51,864 nt of DNA from Alphaproteobacteria bacterium (GCA_021298215.1 JAJTEE010000010.1:1-51864), one strand, 5' to 3'. Positions 1 to 9,176 are shown, numbered from the stretch's first letter. Notes: a model not told the origin generated them from the letters alone. Numbers and translations are program-made.

Positions 1-48
1 TAAATATAAGTAACAATAATAAATATTTGTAATGTTAATTGTTGTTAT

Positions 49-3000
49 ATGAAAATTAAAAATTTTGTAAATGTTTTATTTTCGACGTCAAAAAATGTTG
101 TTTTTTTGCTGTTTACTTTTATGTGCTCTTCTCTTCTTCAAGCAACCACCAGTTACGATATTTCAACCATTGCCGGAATAGGGCCTGCTAGCTTTTCAGG
201 TGATGGCGGAGTTTCTACCTCTGCAGCATTAAATGGCCCAAAAGGTTTGTGCATGGACAGCACAAATATATACGTTGTTGATGCGGGTAACCAACGTTTA
301 CGAAAATTTCCAATAGCTGGTGGTAATATCTCAACCATTGCCGGGACCGGAGCAACTAGTTTTTCGGGTGATGGAGGGGCTGCGACAGCCGCAGCTCTTA
401 ATAGTCCTTTCGGGATTTGTGGTGATAACTCAGGTAATGTTTTCGTTACAGATGCTACAAACGGACGTATTCGCGTAATTACTGCTGGTGGTAATATTTC
501 TAGTATTGCTGGAGCTAATGCTGGAACTGCCAGTAGCGCCCAATCTTACTCAGGATATTCAGGTGATGGGGGAGCGGCGACATCAGCTTTGATAAATAGT
601 CCTAGCAGCGTTGCGCGCGATTCTTCAGGTAATATTTATTTTGCAGATACGTCAAATAACTGCGTTCGAAAAATTAGTGGTTCCACAATTACCACGTTGA
701 TTTCAGGCTTAAGTCAACCAAAAGGTGTTTTTGTTGATAGCAATAACAATGTTTATGTTGCTGATACAGGAAATAATGCAATTAAGGTGTATTGGGCAGC
801 AACTACCGCTGGAAGTTACACTACGGGCTCTGTTTATACGGTTGCTTCCACATCTTCTAATATTTCTCCTAGTTCACCCACAGGAGTTTGGGCTGTTGGA
901 AATACTACCCCTGCAAGTATTAGGATTTATTTTTCGGATGCTACAGGAATAAAACAGTTGAGCCCGTCTAGCTCTTCTGGCTCTTTAGGGACAGTCTATA
1001 GCGTTATTTCTGGCCTAAGTAGTCCCAATGGAATTTTTGGAGTATCTGGTTCTACTGATACAGTTTATTTCACTGACACTAATAGCCATGCTGCAAAAAA
1101 GCTTATTTGGGACTATGGAGTTCATTCTTCTGTTAGCTTAATTTCAACAATAGCGGGAACAGGATCAGCAGGATTTAGCGGTGATGGTGGACCCGCTACT
1201 TCTGCTACTTTGAATATTCCTTATGCAGTTTGTGTAGATAGTGCAAATAATTTTTATGTTGCTGATACCACGAATAATCGCATTAGAAAATTTACAGCTA
1301 GTACGGGAGTTTTCTCAACGATAGCAGGAACCGGACCTGCTGGGTATAACAATGACAATATCATAGCTAGCAGTGCACAGATATCTAATCCTCAAGGAAT
1401 TTGCATTGATAACTCAAATAATATCTACTTTTCTGATGCGGGTAACTTCCGTATTAGAATGATTGCTGGAAGTACTTTTACAGTTAACAGCAGCACTTAC
1501 GCTGCAGGCTTTATATATACGGTTGCAGGAACAGGAGTCTCTGGATCTACTGGTAATGGAGGTAGTGCAACTAGTGCTAAGGTAAATAGCCCCGCAGGAA
1601 TTTGTATTGATAGCTCTGGTAATATTTATTTTGCTGATACGGGTAGTAACCAAGTTCGACGATTTACTGTTGGGGGAAATATTTCACTTATGGCAGGAAC
1701 AGGGGCCTCTGGATCTACTGGTGATGGGGGGGCCGCCACATCTGCTTTACTAAATAATCCTTGGGGTGTTTGCCTGGATAGTTCAGGCCTTGTGTATGTT
1801 ACAGATTATGGCAATGATAAAATTCGACGATTTACGGTTGGTGGTAACATTTCAACCGTTGCTGGAACAGGAACACAAGGTTATTCAGGCGATGGCGCTG
1901 CAGCGACTTCAGCAAAGCTAAAAAATCCTTATGGAATCTGTTCCGATAGTTCCGGTAATATTTATTTTGCAGATCAAGGGAATCATATTATTCGAAAATT
2001 TACAGTTGGGGGCAACATTTCAACAATTGCTGGAACGGTTCCTACAGGTTCTGGTACAACTCTACATCCAGGATATACAGGAGATGCTGCAGCAGCAACT
2101 TCAGCAACTTTAAATTCCCCCAGAGGAATCTGTATAGATATCACGGGAAATTTGTATATTGCGGATTCCTCAAACAGTGTTATTCGAAAGATAGGTAATA
2201 CTGCACTGATAGCCGGAATATCTGGTATTTCAGGGTCGTCTGGTGATAATGGTGCAGCTACCTCCGCTAAGCTAAATAGTCCAAGCGGAATTTATTATGA
2301 CGGTACTTCAGTTTATGTCGCAGATACTGGCAATAGCCGTATTCGAAAATTCAACGTGAGCGGCACTATCTCAACGATCGCAGGAACCGGAACGGCAGGG
2401 TACAACGGAACGAGTATTTCTGCTACCACGGCACGGTTAAATAATCCATTAGGCGTTTTTGTAAATGGAGGAACAATCTACATTGCAGACAGCAGCAACA
2501 ATCTTGTTAGAAGCTTTGCTTTAAGTGGAAACATCACAAACATAGCAGGTTCTAGCGTAGCTCTTGGCTATTCAGGTGATGGTGGCATTGCAACGTCTGC
2601 GCTGCTTAATAATCCAAACGGAATTTATATCGACAGTACGACAACGCCATACACGGTGTATTTCACTGATTCAGTAAACCATGCGGTACGTAAATTTACT
2701 TGGAATGTAAATACCAATGTTGTTGGAAACATTTCAACCATCGCAGGTAACGGTACTTCGGGAAGTGCTGTAGACGGAGCCACAGCATCACCGACCTCTT
2801 CACAACTAAACTCGCCGAAAGGAATATTTCTTGATAGCTCAAGAAATATTTATATTGCTGATACGTCGAACAATGTCATACGTATGATTGCCGGTGTTAC
2901 AGCAACTATAGGCGGGTCAACTTATACTGCGAATAATATTTACACAATCGCTTCAGGATTTAATGCACCGACCGGTATTTATGTTGATGGTTTTGGTACT

Positions 3001-3888
3001 ATTTATGTGGCAGATTCAAGTAATAATCGTATCAAAAGTTTTATGCTGGGTGGTAGCATTTCTACTATCGCTGGAGGAGGTGCTAATACGAGCGCAACAT
3101 TTAGCGGTTCTTCAACAGGCGTTGCATTAAGTAATCCACGTGGACTATGGGGTGATAGTTTTGGCAATATCTATTTTGCTGATCAAGGGAAAAACGTTAT
3201 TCGCAAACTTTTGGCAAAGCTAACCTATGCAGTATCATCAGGAAGCACGACAACTATGTCAGGTGCGGCTTCTACGGCCTATGTTACGGGTGGGGGAACA
3301 TCGATTTTGCCTTCCTCCAACTCAATTGGTACAGTTGAAATTAATGATGGTATTTTGCAAGCTAATACTAGTGCGGTTACAACATTTAACGCTTCCGCAG
3401 GTAAATCAGCAATTATGCAAATTTCCATAGGAGGTATTACTCTTAGTAGTGCGTTGACTTTCTCTACCAATGGTTCTGTACAAATTGATAATGCTATTAG
3501 CGCAATTCTTGGCATTGCTCCTACAGGTACAGGCACAATGGGTAAAACAGGCCCTGGTCTCCTACGTGTTTTATCGGCTCTTAATAGCTCAACAACACCT
3601 GTTAGCGTGAGCCAAGGAACCCTGGAAGTTAGTGGCAGTGGAAAATTACCAAATGCAGCGACATCCGTTGCGAGTGGCGCTATACTTCAATTAGGTACAG
3701 CAAACGGAACAGTTTCATCAGGGGCAGTTCCAGGTAGCACAACTATTGCTTCAGGAGGAATCATATCCGTACCTACAAATGTGAATGTGCCAAATGGCGC
3801 TCTTTCGAATTCCACCTTTGAGCCAGGAGCAATAATTCAACTCGGCGCGGGATCAACATTCCGCCAAAACGTTACAGTAGGCGCTTAG
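49..3888 (+). CDS. Secreted NHL-repeat beta-propeller protein with autotransporter-like C-terminal strands
   Basis: A 1279-residue exported protein. It has a Sec signal (basic start, then a hydrophobic run ending near SLLQA, residues about 15-32). About 17 tandem blocks of roughly 45-70 residues follow, of the form STIAGTG..G.SGDGG.ATSA.LN.P.GIC.DSSGNIY.AD..N..IRKF, the NHL/SMP-30-like repeat that folds as beta-propeller blades. Two or three propellers are likely. From about residue 1065 the sequence turns into Gly/Ser/Thr-rich strands resembling the autotransporter-associated beta-strand repeat (GTLEVSGSGKL, GAILQLG). No C-terminal translocator barrel follows. The stop lies 17 bases inside the 3' end of the opposing tail gene, so the strand region looks cut short. 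The ribosome-binding site is poor. Probably a surface or secreted binding protein; the ligand is unknown. Confidence 0.85.
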   Translation: MKIKNFVNVLFSTSKNVVFLLFTFMCSSLLQATTSYDISTIAGIGPASFSGDGGVSTSAALNGPKGLCMDSTNIYVVDAGNQRLRKFPIAGGNISTIAGTGATSFSGDGGAATAAALNSPFGICGDNSGNVFVTDATNGRIRVITAGGNISSIAGANAGTASSAQSYSGYSGDGGAATSALINSPSSVARDSSGNIYFADTSNNCVRKISGSTITTLISGLSQPKGVFVDSNNNVYVADTGNNAIKVYWAATTAGSYTTGSVYTVASTSSNISPSSPTGVWAVGNTTPASIRIYFSDATGIKQLSPSSSSGSLGTVYSVISGLSSPNGIFGVSGSTDTVYFTDTNSHAAKKLIWDYGVHSSVSLISTIAGTGSAGFSGDGGPATSATLNIPYAVCVDSANNFYVADTTNNRIRKFTASTGVFSTIAGTGPAGYNNDNIIASSAQISNPQGICIDNSNNIYFSDAGNFRIRMIAGSTFTVNSSTYAAGFIYTVAGTGVSGSTGNGGSATSAKVNSPAGICIDSSGNIYFADTGSNQVRRFTVGGNISLMAGTGASGSTGDGGAATSALLNNPWGVCLDSSGLVYVTDYGNDKIRRFTVGGNISTVAGTGTQGYSGDGAAATSAKLKNPYGICSDSSGNIYFADQGNHIIRKFTVGGNISTIAGTVPTGSGTTLHPGYTGDAAAATSATLNSPRGICIDITGNLYIADSSNSVIRKIGNTALIAGISGISGSSGDNGAATSAKLNSPSGIYYDGTSVYVADTGNSRIRKFNVSGTISTIAGTGTAGYNGTSISATTARLNNPLGVFVNGGTIYIADSSNNLVRSFALSGNITNIAGSSVALGYSGDGGIATSALLNNPNGIYIDSTTTPYTVYFTDSVNHAVRKFTWNVNTNVVGNISTIAGNGTSGSAVDGATASPTSSQLNSPKGIFLDSSRNIYIADTSNNVIRMIAGVTATIGGSTYTANNIYTIASGFNAPTGIYVDGFGTIYVADSSNNRIKSFMLGGSISTIAGGGANTSATFSGSSTGVALSNPRGLWGDSFGNIYFADQGKNVIRKLLAKLTYAVSSGSTTTMSGAASTAYVTGGGTSILPSSNSIGTVEINDGILQANTSAVTTFNASAGKSAIMQISIGGITLSSALTFSTNGSVQIDNAISAILGIAPTGTGTMGKTGPGLLRVLSALNSSTTPVSVSQGTLEVSGSGKLPNAATSVASGAILQLGTANGTVSSGAVPGSTTIASGGIISVPTNVNVPNGALSNSTFEPGAIIQLGAGSTFRQNVTVGA

Positions 3889-5374
3889 TCCTTTCGCACT
3901 GCACAACAGACAAAGTCTTTTGAAAGTGTCGCGTCAACTCTTCATCTGTGCGTAAATCACGTAACGTAAGATGAATACTCGTAGGCATTTCTTGTAAAGC
4001 ACTTTTTAGAGGGCCATCTTGCGCATGTTGCAACAGATGCATTTCCTGTTCTGTTGCAGAATTTTTTACGTCAATCTGTGAAATTAAATCGAGCGGATTA
4101 AGAGTTGATTGTGTAATGCCTTGAACTTCATCTGATGAATGAGCATCATTTTCTTCTTCATCATGAAATAAATCTCCAGTTTCAAGAGTACAAACAATTG
4201 TTACCTCCACCAATCGCTGCATGCCTTTTATCACATGCCGTATTTTGATGATCTTTCCCCTAAATTTTCCTTTCGCTACTAACGAATCATCAAGCGTTAA
4301 ATCTCGTCCTGCATTCCAGGGCAGGGTGCACGTTACACGAATGCACCTAGCTGATGCTCTAAGTTGAGCAATTAAAATTGCTGAAGCATATGTTATAAAT
4401 TCTTTTCCTTGTTTTGTTTCAAAAAAACGTGAGCGTTCATTTTCAGGCAGAGCAATTTCAATAGGAATTTTCCGCACACGATGTTTGGTGAGCTTATGCT
4501 GAGAATGGTTCAACTGCGCTTTAATTCGCATCGTCTCAATGCGTGGTTGTTGATATTGCCACTGAATACGCAACGTTGGTTTGAAATAATGAATTTTTAT
4601 CTGCTCGCTTTTTTCACCAATACGTTTTGTATGCGAAGGTGCTTCCTCATAGTCAATCGCCGTAATTTTTGCATACTCAACCTGATACCCACTTTTGCGT
4701 TTGCCAAGCCCTAATCGCTGATCCTCTTTTGGCCAATGCGATACAATCGTCTCAGGCGTTAAGGTCGCAATTGTCCTCTCAGGAAATGCCTGCGCAATAT
4801 AGTGGCCAGCATCAAAAGATCCGCTTAAATGCTGGGTCCAATGTACTTTTAAATCAACAACACAACTTCCCAAAGGCATCGAAATCTGCTGAATTTTAAA
4901 GGGCTTTTCAAGGTATTGCCCGCTCACATCAATGCATCGATTTCCCTCAAAGTAATTACTGAATCCAATTTTCCCCGTTACGCGATCCCAATAAAAAAGC
5001 TTGTCGCATGCTTCTAAATGATCACTTGGTTTAAAATCCGTCTTTTGAAAAAATAACGCATTATAGAGTAGGGATCTGTCTTTCAGTAACGTTTTTACAT
5101 CCTCTTCAAAAGTAGGTGGGATTCCCAAAATATCGATCTTCGTTAAATAGCACTGATACTCAAATTGCCCAGAAATAAGCCCCTGAAATAAAAGCATATC
5201 ATCGTCAAAAATGCCTAAATACGCAGCTATTGGTGGGGTAAAATTTCCTACCTTCAAACTCGCTTTAGCAATATGGCCTTCTTGATGCGTGATCACGCAT
5301 TCTACAATATCCCACGTGCATATCTGTGCTTGAGCAAAATCATTCCAGGTATCGGTAAAACAAAATTTAAGCAT
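3872..5374 (-). CDS. Probable phage/GTA tail-tip or baseplate-type protein
   Basis: A 500-residue protein with no signal peptide, oriented like the head and tail genes at 9.2-18.4 kb. Its N-terminus (FTDTWNDFAQAQICTWDIVE, then KASLKVGNFTPP and LGIFDDDMLLFQGLISGQFE) reads like the beta-rich start of phage baseplate or tail-hub proteins that bind the tail tube. The middle is beta-rich, and the last 80 residues are acidic and helical. I could not match it to one named family, so the role rests on fold impression and context. The gene is separated from the tail-tube gene by about 3.8 kb of unrelated secreted-protein genes and has a terminator hairpin directly before its ribosome-binding site (AAAGGA). 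It overlaps the NHL gene tail to tail by 17 bases. Confidence 0.45.
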   Translation of the reverse strand: MLKFCFTDTWNDFAQAQICTWDIVECVITHQEGHIAKASLKVGNFTPPIAAYLGIFDDDMLLFQGLISGQFEYQCYLTKIDILGIPPTFEEDVKTLLKDRSLLYNALFFQKTDFKPSDHLEACDKLFYWDRVTGKIGFSNYFEGNRCIDVSGQYLEKPFKIQQISMPLGSCVVDLKVHWTQHLSGSFDAGHYIAQAFPERTIATLTPETIVSHWPKEDQRLGLGKRKSGYQVEYAKITAIDYEEAPSHTKRIGEKSEQIKIHYFKPTLRIQWQYQQPRIETMRIKAQLNHSQHKLTKHRVRKIPIEIALPENERSRFFETKQGKEFITYASAILIAQLRASARCIRVTCTLPWNAGRDLTLDDSLVAKGKFRGKIIKIRHVIKGMQRLVEVTIVCTLETGDLFHDEEENDAHSSDEVQGITQSTLNPLDLISQIDVKNSATEQEMHLLQHAQDGPLKSALQEMPTSIHLTLRDLRTDEELTRHFQKTLSVVQCERTKRLL

Positions 5375-5390
5375 AGGTTTCCTTTAAAAA

Positions 5391-5423
5391 ATAAAAAAAA
5401 CCGCAGCGAAATTGCTGCAGTTG
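5391..5423 (-). terminator. Intrinsic terminator-like hairpin in the tail-gene leader
   Basis: Read on the minus strand, AACTGCAGC and GCTGCGGTT pair as a 9-bp stem with one G-U pair around AATTTC, followed by a run of eight T. It ends about 15 bases before the start codon of the tail-like gene, so it sits in that gene's own leader unless it ends an upstream transcript. Confidence 0.7.
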
Positions 5424-5441
5424 GGGGCGATGTTAGAAATT

Positions 5442-5524
5442 GCGTCATTCAGAGCCTATGAAAGAAGTGTGGAATCCAGTTCTGTAAATTCAATTGCTAT
5501 TACACACTGGATCTTGACGTCGCC
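5442..5524. repeat. Dispersed REP-like element
   Basis: Contains GTCATTC, GTGGAATCCAG and the near-complement CACTGGATC, then TTGACGTCGCC. The same vocabulary (GTCATTC/GTCATCCC, GGAATCCAG, GGATC) recurs at about 12.3, 18.5, 20.5, 30.2, 40.4, 41.9, 49.2 and 50.4 kb, always between genes. Confidence 0.6.
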
Positions 5525-5530
5525 TGCTGC

Positions 5531-6016
5531 TCAATATGACGAGGCAAAATCGGTGAGATCATCCGCGTCATCAGATCTGGGGAGAGAATCTTGAACAAAT
5601 ACTGCAGATGGTTGCGATGTTTCTTCTCCTTCAGGTTCTTCAGTTAGCTCGTATGTTTCAATTTCACGGCGTATGATTCCAATATTAATGAGCATGTTAG
5701 CAGCATTAACGAGTGTTGTTTCTGAAATGTTCCTTGATTGCTGTGGGCTAGATGTAGCAGTTATAAGAGCAGAATATAAACGCTCAGATAGTCGAGGATC
5801 AAGATTAGCACTCGCTTTTGAAAATGTATTTAGGCGGTTAAGAAACTCGACAGCTGGGAAGATATCTACATTATTTTGTGATGCAATATTTTGTGTGCGT
5901 ATTTGTAATGTAGATTCCATTGCTTGCAGCCCTGTTCTGGTTACAAATGATGCGGGGCCTGAAAAAGTTTGCCCCACACTTACTAACACGGCTAAACACA
6001 CTAAAAATTTTTTCAT
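5531..6016 (-). CDS. Small Sec-exported protein, unknown
   Basis: A 161-residue protein with a clear signal peptide (MKKFLVCLAVLVSVGQTFSG, cleavage near residue 19-20). The mature part is helical and hydrophilic, with a strongly acidic end (EEPEGEETSQPS, then RSDDADDLTDF). No Cys pair or recognised domain. It belongs to the cargo between the tail-tube-like and tail-tip-like genes. In size and general plan it resembles the exported protein at 8487-8960, but I see no convincing sequence alignment between them. No good ribosome-binding site is visible. Function unknown. Confidence 0.75.
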   Translation of the reverse strand: MKKFLVCLAVLVSVGQTFSGPASFVTRTGLQAMESTLQIRTQNIASQNNVDIFPAVEFLNRLNTFSKASANLDPRLSERLYSALITATSSPQQSRNISETTLVNAANMLINIGIIRREIETYELTEEPEGEETSQPSAVFVQDSLPRSDDADDLTDFASSY

Positions 6017-6146
6017 GAAAATGTCGCTTTATTAAAAATAATCTTATCGTTTAGCTTAAGTGAAGAGTTTTAATAAAAATTAAAAAGTGGCGAAATTTGA
6101 AAAACATCGCTACATTCCAACATAGATTCGTAAATAAAAATTTAAC

Positions 6147-7070
6147 ATGACAGCTCTTACTGCATTTTCCATGGCAAATGTTCCCTTTTTTGGATGGTTT
6201 GTCCGCAAAGGTTATCTTCAAGGCGTGTTCTGGGCGCTGATGATTTGTGTCGTTAGCTCAACAAATGATGTGTTAATGCGATTTTTGGGTGAGCGTCTTC
6301 ACGTGGTGCAGATTATTTCCTTTCGTTTCTTCTTTAGTATGCTTACGGTGCTACCTTTAATGCTGCGTCATGAGAAAAATCTGTTTAAAACAGCGCATCC
6401 AAAAAACCATACACTACGCGCTATTGTTGGAGCACTGGCTCTTGGGCTTTGTTGTCTTTCTGTTAACATTATGCCGTTGGCAGAAAATACCGCCATTATG
6501 TTTTGTGAGCCCCTTTTCTTTTTGCCAATGGCGTATTTTTTGTTGAAAGAAAAGGTTGATAAAAACCGTTGGATCGCAACACTTGTAGGGTTTATCGGTC
6601 TTCTTATCATTGTGCAGCCTGGTATGGAAAGTTTCCGTGTCACTGCTTTTGTTCCAATGGCTGCAGCAATGTTGTTCGCATATCTTTGCGTGATGGCAAA
6701 GCAAATGATTTCAACAGAGCATACCCTAACACTTCTTTTTTATTTTGGGCTAGGTACTTCTGTTTTTGCAGGTATTTTCTTGCCTTTTGTGTGGGTTACG
6801 CCAACGATGCATGAACTTGTTTTTCTAATTCTTCTTGGAATTGGTGCAAACCTTATTCAAGTTTGTTTATTCCGTGCATATTCTTCTACGGATGCATCTG
6901 CGTTAGCGCCATTTCGTTATACCGAGTTCCTTTTTGCCGGTACGTTTGGATTTTTATTCTTTGGCCAAATTCCAGATATATCTATTGTGCTTGGTGCAGG
7001 AATCATAGGTCTTAGTGCATTCTATATTTCTTATATGGAAACAAAAAAAGAAGCGGCAAGCGGTAATTAA
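6147..7070 (+). CDS. EamA/DMT permease, S-adenosylmethionine importer-like
   Basis: A 307-residue inner-membrane protein with about ten hydrophobic helices in two EamA halves. The stretch VSSTNDVLMRFLGERLH followed by SFRFFF closely resembles, from memory, the rickettsial Sam transporter (VSSSANDVMSKYLGTRLH, then FRFFFS). The later ..ALAPFRYTEF.. resembles its ATAPYRYLEL. That family imports S-adenosylmethionine from host cytosol in obligate intracellular bacteria. Substrate is inferred from this resemblance only; related EamA proteins carry other metabolites. It is the only plus-strand gene inside the 3.9-18.4 kb block. The start could also be the Met at residue 9; neither has a good ribosome-binding site. 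Confidence 0.85.
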   Translation: MTALTAFSMANVPFFGWFVRKGYLQGVFWALMICVVSSTNDVLMRFLGERLHVVQIISFRFFFSMLTVLPLMLRHEKNLFKTAHPKNHTLRAIVGALALGLCCLSVNIMPLAENTAIMFCEPLFFLPMAYFLLKEKVDKNRWIATLVGFIGLLIIVQPGMESFRVTAFVPMAAAMLFAYLCVMAKQMISTEHTLTLLFYFGLGTSVFAGIFLPFVWVTPTMHELVFLILLGIGANLIQVCLFRAYSSTDASALAPFRYTEFLFAGTFGFLFFGQIPDISIVLGAGIIGLSAFYISYMETKKEAASGN

Positions 7071-7168
7071 TACCCTAGTATGTACTCAATTCCATCGGTT
7101 CCGCTTTTTTGCTGAGCTGATGGAGTTACTAACAAAAATCCCACTAAAGTAAAGAGTATTAAGCGCAT
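7067..7168 (-). CDS. Possible 33-residue secreted or membrane micropeptide
   Basis: A short minus-strand ORF beginning MRLILFTLVGFLLVTPSAQQ: one basic residue, a hydrophobic run and an A-Q-Q end like a signal peptide, then 13 residues ending in GY. It overlaps the permease stop by four bases tail to tail. No ribosome-binding site is obvious, and the reading is short enough to arise by chance. The signal-peptide shape is the only support. Confidence 0.3.
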   Translation of the reverse strand: MRLILFTLVGFLLVTPSAQQKSGTDGIEYILGY

Positions 7169-7253
7169 AAATCATATTGGTTTGTGTTTATAGTCTCACT
7201 CTGCCCAACCAATGGTTAACAAAATCTTAACGGAAAAATTAATGGATCGAAAA

Positions 7254-7283
7254 ATAAAAAAAGCGCCTCCGAAGAAGCGCTTT
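7254..7283 (-). terminator. Intrinsic terminator after the His-rich gene
   Basis: On the minus strand AAGCGCTTC and GAGGCGCTT pair around TTCG with one mismatch, followed by a T run. It lies about 17 bases after the stop of the His-rich protein gene. Confidence 0.8.
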
Positions 7284-7299
7284 AAATAGCTTTTGAAGA

Positions 7300-7503
7300 C
7301 TACTTTTGTGTAGTTCCAGATTGTCCACTTGCTGGAGCAGCTGTGCCTTGAGCGCCAGGATGGCCATGTGGATGATTCCCATCGTGCTTATGCTCGTGCC
7401 CATGCTCATGCTTACCTTTGTGCCCCTCAGTAGGTGCAAAAACGCTAGAAACAGTTGCGGTTCCAAAAAATGTAACAAGCGCTAAACCAATATATTTTTT
7501 CAT
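7300..7503 (-). CDS. Small exported histidine-rich protein, probable metal binder
   Basis: A 67-residue protein: signal peptide of about 23 residues (MKKYIGLALVTFFG..., ending SVFA), then a Lys/His segment GHKGKHEHGHEHKHDGNHPH with ten His in twenty residues, and a Pro/Ala/Gly/Thr tail. His-rich periplasmic segments of this sort commonly bind Ni, Zn, Co or Cu. No transporter or metalloenzyme gene is next to it, so storage, sequestration or chaperoning cannot be told apart. It has its own terminator downstream and a weak AGAATCC region before the ATG. Function is inferred from composition only. Confidence 0.75.
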   Translation of the reverse strand: MKKYIGLALVTFFGTATVSSVFAPTEGHKGKHEHGHEHKHDGNHPHGHPGAQGTAAPASGQSGTTQK

Positions 7504-7655
7504 GGATTCTCCAAAAAAAAGATTAATACTTACTTAAAAAGTGTGTCACAGAAAAAAAATGGAGACAATATGCAAAGTGAAATTGATAATTACCATTTGA
7601 GAAAATAAGACTAGAGCAAGAAAAAATCAAAAAGACAATGTTAATTCAGATATCC

Positions 7656-8390
7656 TCACTCCCCAATTTCCAGCCAATTATCATTTAATGCTTCGGGGTT
7701 TTGCAAGCCGCATTCTTTCAAAAAATCATAGTATGCTTTTTTATAAAATCCAGCAGCTGGAGTTGTAGGGACGCGTTCTCTCAGAGATTCATCGTACACA
7801 TAGTATTTCATCCTGCGAATCATTTTCTCATAATAGACTTGTCGTGTCCAACCCAAGGCGCGAGCTCCGGCAAAGCTTGTTAACAGACGTAGAGATTCAA
7901 ATTTATCATCATAGATTTCTCTAATTGAGCTTATTGCAATATTATTTGTTCTTATTTGATGACGTTCTTCATGGCTATTTGGCATAAAAAGTTCATCGGG
8001 CTCTGAAAATAGTTTCAGTTCTTTTCCTACATATTCGATTAACTCTTTTATATGTTTTTTGGCCTGAAGGAGTGTATCATGACTTATGTCTCCGGATTCG
8101 TTCAGAAGTATTTCTAAAATTTTATTCTGACGATAGGCTTCGTCTGGAAATTTTTTTAAAATGTGACCATCAACTAATTCTAAAGCTTTTGGTTTTACTG
8201 TACTTATGGCTTTTCCCCAGTCACGGATATCAATCGGACTCTGGTCAATAAAATCAGTAAGCACTTTTTGATGTGGTTTGAGTTCTGCATCATGTAACTC
8301 AAGAGTATGGATAGGATCAATTCGATTCTCATATTCTAAGATAATAACAATTTGATGCTCAGATGCTAATAGCGGGGCGACATAAGCCAT
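7656..8390 (-). CDS. Exported helical protein, unknown; 5' end possibly frameshifted
   Basis: Open for 244 residues from the in-frame ATG (MAYVAPLLASEHQ). The start reads like the second half of a signal peptide (..VAPLLAS). An ATG at 8413 in another frame encodes MNTVLLLL, and one extra T in the TTTT run near 8391-8394 would join it to give MNTVLLL.MAYVAPLLASE, a normal signal peptide. So either the gene carries a one-base deletion at its start, or translation begins at 8390 with a short signal. The mature protein is helical and charged, with many Tyr/Lys near the C-terminus and no recognised domain. It is one of the cargo genes within the phage block. Confidence 0.65.
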   Translation of the reverse strand: MAYVAPLLASEHQIVIILEYENRIDPIHTLELHDAELKPHQKVLTDFIDQSPIDIRDWGKAISTVKPKALELVDGHILKKFPDEAYRQNKILEILLNESGDISHDTLLQAKKHIKELIEYVGKELKLFSEPDELFMPNSHEERHQIRTNNIAISSIREIYDDKFESLRLLTSFAGARALGWTRQVYYEKMIRRMKYYVYDESLRERVPTTPAAGFYKKAYYDFLKECGLQNPEALNDNWLEIGE

Positions 8391-8486
8391 AAAAGCAATA
8401 ATACAGTATTCATATGTATTTCTTATATTTAAACCTATTCTAATTTTAAGATGCTAAAATTAAGATTTTATAAAAATAAAAAGAGT

Positions 8487-8960
8487 TTATAAAATTAATT
8501 GAGGTGATGTAAAAAAGGAGTCTTTCAATGCTTCAGTTATATTTACAAGGCTTTGTATTGTTTGACTAACAAATGTTGGATTGAGCATAATTTCGTCTCT
8601 TCTCTGTTCTTCACCCTCTAAATTTGCGAAAGTTTTATCGAACTGTTCTAAAAAGGAGTTTCTCTCTATTGTTCTCATAAAAGTGTAAATATTTCGCGAA
8701 GCTTTTATAGCTTTTGTAATAGAAGAAAGATAGGCTCGTTCTCCTGAAATCGTACGGTCTGATTGTGCTTGAGGTATTGGAATCATGAATTTTACAATCA
8801 TGATACTTTGGGAAGGTAGACGATCATCTATTGACTTAGGTTTAATTCTTGATCCTGAAAATAATTTTTTTCGATTGTTTTGATATTCTTCATAAGGTTG
8901 ATTTTGCATTGCTGCAAAAGCAGCGCTTAGAAATAATACGATTAAACAGAATTTTTTCAT
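8487..8960 (-). CDS. Small Sec-exported protein, unknown
   Basis: A 157-residue protein with signal peptide MKKFCLIVLFLSAAFAA (cleavage near residue 17). The mature protein is helical, with an acidic/basic centre (FANLEGEEQRRDEIM) and a hydrophobic C-terminal third. A good ribosome-binding site (AAAAAGGA) precedes the ATG, and a terminator hairpin lies 42-71 bases before the start. That hairpin is close in sequence to the one before the portal gene. It lies directly downstream of the tail-tube-like gene in the same direction. No recognised family. Confidence 0.75.
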   Translation of the reverse strand: MKKFCLIVLFLSAAFAAMQNQPYEEYQNNRKKLFSGSRIKPKSIDDRLPSQSIMIVKFMIPIPQAQSDRTISGERAYLSSITKAIKASRNIYTFMRTIERNSFLEQFDKTFANLEGEEQRRDEIMLNPTFVSQTIQSLVNITEALKDSFFTSPQLIL

Positions 8961-8994
8961 AAAAAGTCCTTTTTGTTGTAAAGTGTTTAGGCAA

Positions 8995-9031
8995 TAAAAA
9001 AAGCACCAAAAGCGTTTATGCTTTCAGTGCT
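8995..9031 (-). terminator. Terminator-like hairpin upstream of the 8960 gene
   Basis: Minus strand AGCACTGAAAGC and GCTTTTGGTGCT pair around ATAAAC, followed by seven T. The stem is a variant of the portal-leader hairpin (GCACTAAAAGC/GCTTTTGGTGC) and of the one at 21.6 kb. It may end the tail operon (stop at 9177), act in the next gene's leader, or both. Confidence 0.75.
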
Positions 9032-9176
9032 TTTCATTCGTTCGTGTATGCTTGTTTTTAGCTTGCTTGATGAAGTTCAGCAGTCGTAATAAATGTTATC
9101 GTTAATGTGATGATGAATTGGGTGCTAGAAAAATATTAAAATACATAATCAGGTCAGAATGATTTTTTAAAAATTC

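Noticed and set aside
160..3200. Regularly spaced direct repeats that could suggest a CRISPR array or a VNTR
   Set aside because: The repetition is at protein level in one long open frame (NHL repeats), with degenerate DNA units of unequal length.
7067..7168. 33-residue micropeptide as a firm gene
   Set aside because: Kept only as a low-confidence feature: a hydrophobic short ORF can occur by chance, and no ribosome-binding site is seen.
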